From Gamarada debralockiae (taxonomy: Eukaryota; Ascomycota; Leotiomycetes; Helotiales; Hyphodiscaceae): 64,000 nt of DNA. The stretch is from NCBI GenBank assembly GCA_002803225.1, contig NXFV01001492.1, forward strand, positions 154,059 to 218,058. The letters are read 5' to 3'. Below are positions 57,668-64,000 of this stretch, piece by piece. The notes beneath the pieces were generated by a model that saw only the letters and a list, made by a program, of their open reading frames with translations, did not search any database and was not told the origin of the DNA. The stretch's first letter is position 1, and each line of letters opens with the position of its first letter. Both the position numbers and the translations under genes were made by a program.

Positions 57668-58733
57668 CTACCACGGTGGCCTCTCGTCGTCATAGCACAA
57701 GAATTTTCCGGAAGTTTTCTCCCGAGTTGCCGTATCGATTTTGGAAATCACGGCGTCAGCGCAATCCTTGATGGTGACTGGCGCCTCTGTCAATCCAGAG
57801 AGAGTGCTCCTAGACGTCCAAATTTCGGAGTCAGTACTTCCCAATAAGGTAAAATTTGGAGTTGCGGCAATGCCTCTTGACTCGTATACTCTCGAGATAT
57901 GCCTAGAAAGGTGAAAACTCGCGAGTCATCCGAAGTAGGAAATAATGCTCTGCGAATTAGACTTACCCTAATTTCCCATGTCGCTTTGAACCTAGCTGGT
58001 TCAATCAAAATGTTAGCACAATATCATTTGATTTGATTAACGAAGGCTGGATCATCTCATCAATGGGACAAGACGTACCCTGGGTATATGGGGAATGCAA
58101 TGAGTTCTGGATAATCAAGATGGATGCGCTTGGTGAGCCAATTCAATGCAGCTTTGCTGGGTCCATAGGCTGTGGCAATACTCGGCCATTTTTCCATATC
58201 GCCGATACTGCCAACCGTGCTCGTCACGGTAATGAATTTGGGAGTTGAACCGGTCTTTGCAGCTGCGGAAAGCAAAGGGAAGGCCGCTTGGAACAATGCT
58301 AACGGTCCGACAGAGTTGACATTGTAGTGATCGCGAGCTACTTGAAGCGGAGTCTGAAGGACATTGCCAGAGAAAACGTCGATCGCTGCGTTTGCAATGA
58401 CAATGTCAATGTTTTTGATGGAGTGGTTCTTCTCCAAAATCTTGACAGCTTCGACGGCGGATGTGTCTAGAGAGGCATCAAGCGCAACGACAATGAGGGT
58501 GCTACCACTTCCATTTGCGAGGGAAGACAGAGATTGCGAGGTGGGGTGGGAAGTATCTCGAACCGCAGCCACGATAACGTGATTCGGGGGGAGAAGGTAG
58601 GCTGTCACCAATCCTTTCCCAATTCCTGAATTCATGGAAGGAAACCTTAGTGATCTAACTTGTTGGCTTTGCTCAAGAGTCGAGTATTACCTCTATTTGC
58701 TCCAGTTATGAGGACTGTCGTTTTGGAAGTCAT
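57668..58733 (-). pseudogene. SDR (norsolorinic-acid-reductase-like), disrupted C-terminal part
   Basis: NAD(P)-dependent short-chain dehydrogenase. Exon 1 is 58733-58691, exon 2 is 58625-58079; together they give TGANRGIGKGL, NAA and the catalytic YGPSKAA (YxxxK) in one frame. The intron after YPG (58078 down, donor GTACGT) should lead into a conserved W-VQSDMGN block. The sequence there reads TAG in place of the expected Trp before VQSDMGN. The C-terminus (LTEAPVTIKDCADAVISKID, then TREKTSGKFLCYDDE..PPW, stop 57670-57668) is recognisable but not joinable in frame with GT-AG introns. Intact relatives reduce ketones in polyketide pathways. The first 197 codons could still be expressed as a truncated protein. 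Confidence 0.7.
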
Positions 58734-59327
58734 TGCCAATGTTACGTGGAGTCGCCTCAGATAACACTTCTTTTGATGACTTACAAGGCCAGTATGATGG
58801 AAGTGTAAGGAAGAGCAAGGAGAACATTTGTGGAGGAAAGGTACAGGGTATTTATGAAAGGGTTGGAAACCAACCAATCCACGATATCTAATTCGGTTGT
58901 CATCTTCGATAATGACAGTCGTGGGACTGTTCGGGTTCGTTTGCTTGAGCCAATCAAGTTGAGGTATTCCTATACAACTACGCCAGTGAATACTTCTCTT
59001 TTGCACAGCTGAGTCAGAAATGACTGCCGCCGTTAATCGCACCTATCTCAAGGCTAAACTGCTAACGAGCCTGGCCGACGGCAGGAATGAGTTCAAAGTC
59101 ACCACATTCTGCTCAGGTGCAAGGGGAAAGCTTCATCCCCCCTCTCTGTAATCGACGTCGGCCGACCGTTGCGCCACCCCTCCTCCTGTACGGAAACAAG
59201 GGAGGCATATCGGGGAACACTAGTAAGTCCCTTGCTGTGTGGCCGGGCCCGAGGTGACATTTCTATACATATGCCCAGGGTCCTCTACTTTGCACACAAT
59301 TCGATGTCAAATCTCAAGGATTGAAAA
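58734..59327. other. Divergent intergenic region between SDR and GT25 relics
   Basis: No gene seen. It probably held a shared bidirectional promoter for the SDR and glycosyltransferase. Confidence 0.45.
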
Positions 59328-60828
59328 TGTCCGTTCGGCAGTCATTGTTTTCTCGGCGGCCGTCAGTTCCTATACTTTGCGACAGTCCACTGGTTCTCTG
59401 CTCTTCGTTTTTCTTCTCGCCGTTGGCCATTCTGGTGTTCGAGCCAAAGCATCGAGCTATTTCCAGGGAGTGAATGACCTGCCAGATGTCATGGAAGATG
59501 TATTCAATAGGACACTTAAAGTGAGTTTGTTTGCGCATCGATACACACATTCGGGGACTTCAGGACTAACTATTGGCAATGGTCAGTTCGAGAAGATCTT
59601 CGTCATCAACCTGCCTTCACGAACTGATCGTCGAGATGCAATCGTTCTCTCGGCTGCTTTGAGTGACATTGATCTGGACATCATTGAAGGAGTATATGGC
59701 GATACTGTGATAGGTAAAGCGGTTCCATCTGGACCAGGGAGAATGACTTCCAGTGAGAAGGGATGCTGGCGCTCACATATTAACATCCTGGAAGAGTTCG
59801 TATTCTTGGTTACTCCCAGATACAATCAGCTGATATTGCCAATAGAATGTTTCGAAAAAACCATATCATCTGCCCTGATCTTGGAGGATGATACAGATTG
59901 GGACGTTCGCATAAAGCAGCAGCTTCACGATTTTGCGATGTCCACCCGGGCCCTCATTCAGCCTCTGTTACACGACCCCTCGTCATACGCCGACCCCACG
60001 TTTGAAAGAAACATCGGCTCTTTTGTTTTTGCACCTCCCGATCTAATTCGTGTTTACTCTCATGTGCTCCATTTACTCCCGCTCTTTCCCCCTATAGCAA
60101 AAATCACTCTATTTACTCCTAAAATACCCTTAATTTGGGAAATTACTAACTCCCCGGCGGTCCACCCTTGTCCATTGGACCCCTCGTTCGTACCTACTGA
60201 TATTGACTTCTACAAACTCCCTCTCACTGTACCACCCAAAACCTCACCATATGGAGATAAGTGGGACATTTTCTGGTTCGGTCGCGGCACGATGCTTTTT
60301 TCCAATCCAGGCCTCGCAACCGCCGCGATCATTCCTAAAGGACGCGTCGTCACGATGGAAGAGCCGACAGTCCCCGGAAAAGAGGGTCTTCTAAATCATC
60401 CCGGTCACGCTGTTAATGACCTCAAGCTGACGTACCCAGCTCATACCCGCGTTGTTCATCATGTTGCAGACGGACTCGCTTCCACACCGTCACCCAATCT
60501 GGAGCTCGAGAGCTGTTATTACGGGTCGGGCTCACAAATTTCAATCAGCCTTTCGATGTGCTCTCGAAATAATCTTGCGACGGCACTGATGGACGACAAA
60601 ATCACAACTGTCTCGCAGCAAATCCAGCATCATTCCTATCACATAAAGCAGCTGGGTCCGAGTCGGCTGACACAGATATTCAACCAAGTTTCTTGTACAG
60701 AATTTAGGGAGAAAAGTTTCACTGAGGGGGTGAGGTGGAGCACCAGAATGAATTTGGGTGTTTTGTTGGCTGGTGGAACGGGTTTCGAGGATTCATATCC
60801 CGGGGAGCCGACGGCGGAAATCATCTAG
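59328..60828 (+). pseudogene. Glycosyltransferase family 25-like gene, frameshifted
   Basis: Golgi-type GT25 (LPS glycosyltransferase-like) relic. ATG 59328 opens a type II membrane anchor (LVLCSSFFFSPLAILVF) that ends at a TGA, while VMEDVFNRTLK lies in the next frame. A GTGAGT...GGTCAG intron (59521-59585) then joins FEKIFVINLPSRTDRRDAI, SSALILEDDTDWDVRIK, TSPYGDKWDIFWFG and YPAHTRVVHHVADG. A 529-codon frame stays open to 60828, but after 60,470 family similarity moves to another frame (TQSGARELLLRVGLTNFNQP, with TAA at 60570-60572). It returns near 60,700 for GVRWSTRMNLGVLLAGG. The long open frame is thus misleading: at least three shifts break the gene. Relatives transfer hexoses to protein or lipid glycans. 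Confidence 0.68.
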
Positions 60829-61401
60829 ACATGCCTAATGCTGTAGTCTCGACATTCAGGTCACTGTAATCTGCTGCTCAGAAAACCTGTCATGATAGTT
60901 CCCCATTTTCACAAGGCAGCCGCTCTGTAGTGAGACCTTTTCTCACATGCAAGGGTTATTTGCCAGCATTCCTCAGTATTGCTAGTTTCGTGCCAACGAA
61001 AGCAAGGGAATTATAAAATTCAACGGTTGTGGCGCATCAATATTTCGTCCAAACTTCTCGACCTACTTCTAGGGAGCTAGAACGGGTCCCTAGTAATCAG
61101 AATAGGCTTGTTGTAATGAAAATAGCTTGACATTGTAGTTTCCTTGCGTTACTATTTCATTTTGATAGGCCACCTTCCTCTAACGGCTCAAGTATTCAAG
61201 CTCAAGGACTTTTTTCATGCTTTATTCAAACACCAGCCATGATCTGATGTTCATGTTGAAAGATGTAAATATGTGTAACGTGGATATGTAACACATCCTT
61301 CTCTCTCGCTCCGGGAGCAGATTCGACCGGATTTGTTGATTGCCAGGAAGTAAAAGCCAATGTACGAAGAGACGAAGCTCCATGTAGGTCACAAGGGAAG
61401 A
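60829..61401. other. Intergenic region, nothing recognised
   Basis: 3' flanks of the GT25 relic and of the convergent HET gene. No coding or RNA signal is seen. Confidence 0.55.
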
Positions 61402-63334
61402 TCAGCAGGTCATTTTCTGGAGATTTATGATGTCAAAGTGCAGCGAAATCACCTCATCCCTGATGGACTGCACTTTTCGCTGCGACTTGGGTATCAAGGT
61501 TCCGTCTTCTTTGAACAGCAGTGCGCCAAAGTTCTCTTCACGTTTTCGCAGTTCTGGCGTTACCAAAGCGCCATCTGGCGTGAAGAACAGCGCCTTTCCA
61601 ACCACATGGTATTTTCCAGACTGCCCAGCTTCTCCCGGAATCCAGCGTATGACACCCATGTATAGATAATGTTCCAACTCCCAAATTCGATCCCCAAACT
61701 TCACATCATGGGTCGTAATGCCCATGCCATACCCCCGCGGTCCTTTTGAGACGAATGGCCGCAAGTTAGAAAGAGTCCTGAGTTCGGCAGGTAATTGAGC
61801 AACCCATTCTGGCCACCGTTTTTGAAGTAACGACATCAACGATAGGACAGGTAGCCCTGCCTCGAGGTCGCTTTCACATTGCTCATGTGAGAGGGGAGGA
61901 GCCAAAACTGTTATTAAGTCTTCGGAGATTTTCCCTGGATTGACAGCCTCTGACATTTTTACTAAAAACAAGTGATTAGGATATAGGCATAGCTACGCTT
62001 TAGACAGACTTACGAGGTTCCAACTCCGGTGGGGAACCCACGGTTTGTAGGGCTCGCAATGGCGTCCCAAGCCAGGAAATAAAGCTCTTGGATTTGCCGG
62101 TGATTGGAAGTAAAGTTGGCAGTATCATTTGAGAGACACTCCTTGGCTGTGCCTCCTTGGCGATAGTAGTCTCTTGGACGGGTTTAGATATAGTTGGCTT
62201 CAAAAGCGAGATCCCAGGAACAATAACATTAGCACCAGAGTCAGGTAATATAGCGTTGAGGGCATCAGCGTCTTCGGGAATTGCAAATGGACCACCAAGT
62301 CTATCTTGTAAGCGTTGGCTGAACAGGAGAGCTTCCCAACTACGGTAGGGACGGAAAATTTCATGAGTCGAATATTGAGCGAGAGGGTAGTAAAGGTTCA
62401 TGACTTCTTGATATACGTCGAAAGGGGTTTTTGAATAGTCGGCTTTGAGGTTGTTCTTTTGACAATCACTTGCCATTCCAAGGAGTGCGAACACCTGGTC
62501 TCTTGGATCGCGACATTTAGATCCCTCAAAAGCCATCAACAAATCTTTCAATGTAGTTTCCGTTTCCACCTGGCGATTTTCTCGATACATCTGGAGCCGG
62601 TAGGCAAAACTCGACTTGAACTCAGGGAATTGATCCATAAAGTCTTCTAGTGAATAAAGTTTGGTAAAAGCCTCCCAGTCAATAGACTTAGTCCCGCAGT
62701 GTATTTTTAAACGTCGCGCCAGGCTGACCTCCTGCAGGATCCACATTCTTTGCCAGTACTCGCGAGTGCAAAGCTTATACAATGCAGCCCGTTGAGCAGC
62801 ATCCAATTTTCCTGGGGTGTTGCTCGCGATATCCATATCTCGAAGAAGAGTACGTTGGTCAGAGTCTAAAGCCTGCCAAGGGGTAGCTCTCAAATATATA
62901 TACTGAAGAGAAGTCATGGCATAGTCACTATCTTCGGACTCTAGCCCCAGCCAAATTAAGACCTCGGAGGCGTGAGAGTAGATCTGCGACATTAGGCCAA
63001 CTTGATGATTTCGCTCCATGACGTTCAATTGGTCAATACAGAGGGAATCCACCCAAAGTAGTCGCGACTTGGAGCCCAAGCGGAGGTTCCACAACGCCCA
63101 CCAAAGGTTCGTTCGAATTTGAATGTTTTGACCATCAAGAGTCAGCGATTTAGTTTCCGAAGATGTGCCCCAAGTATATGAGAGCGCTTGATAGAACGGT
63201 TTTCGGGCAAATTCGGCATGAATTAATCTGCACACGAGAGGATCGGAACCGGCGCCTTGACGAAGTACAAGTAGTCGCATATCTTGTTTGAGGATGATCG
63301 GTGAGTACGAGAATGTGTTCGATAAAGTAGCCAT
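61402..63334 (-). CDS. HET-domain (heterokaryon incompatibility) protein, intact
   Basis: Two exons, 63334-62014 and 61961-61402, joined by a 52-bp intron (GTAAGT...TTTTAG); 626 residues in phase. The HET domain covers about residues 48-210: FYQALSYTWG, LLWVDSLCIDQLN, ERNHQVGLMSQIYSHASEVLIWLG and YWQRMWILQEVSLARRLKIHCG. The usual KCRDPRDQVFALLGMA block follows near residue 300. The C-terminal part ends GYGMGITTHDVKFGDRIWEL...YHVVGKALFF, typical of the group. HET proteins act in self/non-self recognition after hyphal fusion and trigger programmed cell death. No partner gene (STAND/NLR-like) is visible next to it. The start is the first ATG (MATLSNTFSYS). Confidence 0.92.
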
Positions 63335-64000
63335 GGCTCTGACTGACGGTATGCGAAGGTTTTCCAATATTTTGGCCAAAGAAGCCCAAGAGTCTTCTCG
63401 CAAGAAGGACTCGCAAGGTAGCAAGGGGTCCGGGTGCGAGGTGGTGTTCGATTAGCGTCACGTCAATTGCGATGCTTTTTACCTGCAAGACTTCACGATA
63501 TCGATCCAATGAAACAATGATGACCTCCCGAAGACTGTGCAAAATTGTCTCTTTCGTCGTGGCCGTTATCTCGTTTCGTGGCACTTGTGACCGCGAATGT
63601 GTCAGATGAGACTAGCTCTGGTTGTTACTATGCGTTGGCATGTGACCGATGTGTCACATGATGAGTCACATAGTAGACTCATCTGTGATTTCTACCTAGT
63701 ATATGGTTCTGGAGCCTACAGCTGCCTACGACTGCCTATTGTTCAGATAGTTCATATAAGCTTCAATAGCTAGAGTCTTCACTCCTTAGATATCTATCAA
63801 TATATGAATTTACCTCATAATATCGTCTGATTCGACAGAATGCTTGTAGCAGTTTCTAGATGTCAGATTTATGTGGGGCAGGGCGGGGTCACGTGGACAC
63901 TAGTGAAATTCGAGGAGGTGATATTCCATGTGAACTTTACTTAATTCTTATCACAGTTCTACCTGCGGTAGAGCCTGTATATATAGAGCTCTGTACAGCT
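63335..64000. other. Upstream region of the HET gene
   Basis: Promoter and leader of the HET gene on the minus strand. It includes the palindrome-like cluster of ATGTGAC/GTCACAT at 63640-63672. No further gene is supported before the window ends. Confidence 0.5.

Noticed and set aside
1..64000. CRISPR array or prokaryotic defence system
   Set aside because: No array-like repeats; introns and families show eukaryotic nuclear DNA.

Overview
The window is nuclear DNA of a filamentous ascomycete (Pezizomycotina). Protein resemblance suggests Leotiomycetes, but that is inference. The evidence is short introns (45-70 bp, GTRNGT donors, CTAAC/CTGAC branch sites, YAG acceptors), fungal-specific families (HET, Zn2Cys6, AUR1-like PAP2, GH92, Gin4-type kinase) and one retroelement carrying RIP-like point mutations. 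Splice models were assembled by hand from the sequence; each was checked for phase and total length.

Layout. 1-2.65 kb: a mitochondrial-type 3-oxoacyl-ACP reductase cut by the left edge and an AUR1-like membrane phosphatase/transferase. 3.7-9 kb: three secreted-protein genes. Two share a cysteine module and the middle one has an HExxH zinc motif split by an intron. 9.7-17.1 kb: decayed genes (alpha/beta hydrolase, HET protein, a single-pass membrane glycoprotein) around two intact small genes, Elongin C and a 64-residue secreted cysteine-rich protein. 18.4-26.9 kb: a GH92 mannosidase and a Gin4/Nim1-type kinase with a C-terminal KA1 domain.

27,348-36,147 is a full-length Ty3/Gypsy-type LTR retrotransposon with 133-bp LTRs. 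Gag and pol are broken almost entirely by TAA/TAG stops. Downstream of pol, on the opposite strand, lies a roughly 290-codon cysteine-containing frame, also broken only by TAA/TAG. This is the most unusual item in the window. The element ends 281 bp before the ATG of fumarase (36.4-38.2 kb).

38.2-46.4 kb has no supportable gene. A C2H2 transcription factor with a polyglutamine tract follows. 49.7-60.8 kb is a neighbourhood in decay: two acyltransferase-3 pseudogenes from a segmental duplication, an O-fucosyltransferase-like pseudogene, an SDR with a nonsense codon and a frameshifted GT25 gene. In the middle sits an intact Zn2Cys6 regulator. This looks like a relic of a glycan or metabolite gene cluster that has kept its regulator. 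An intact HET-domain gene closes the window.
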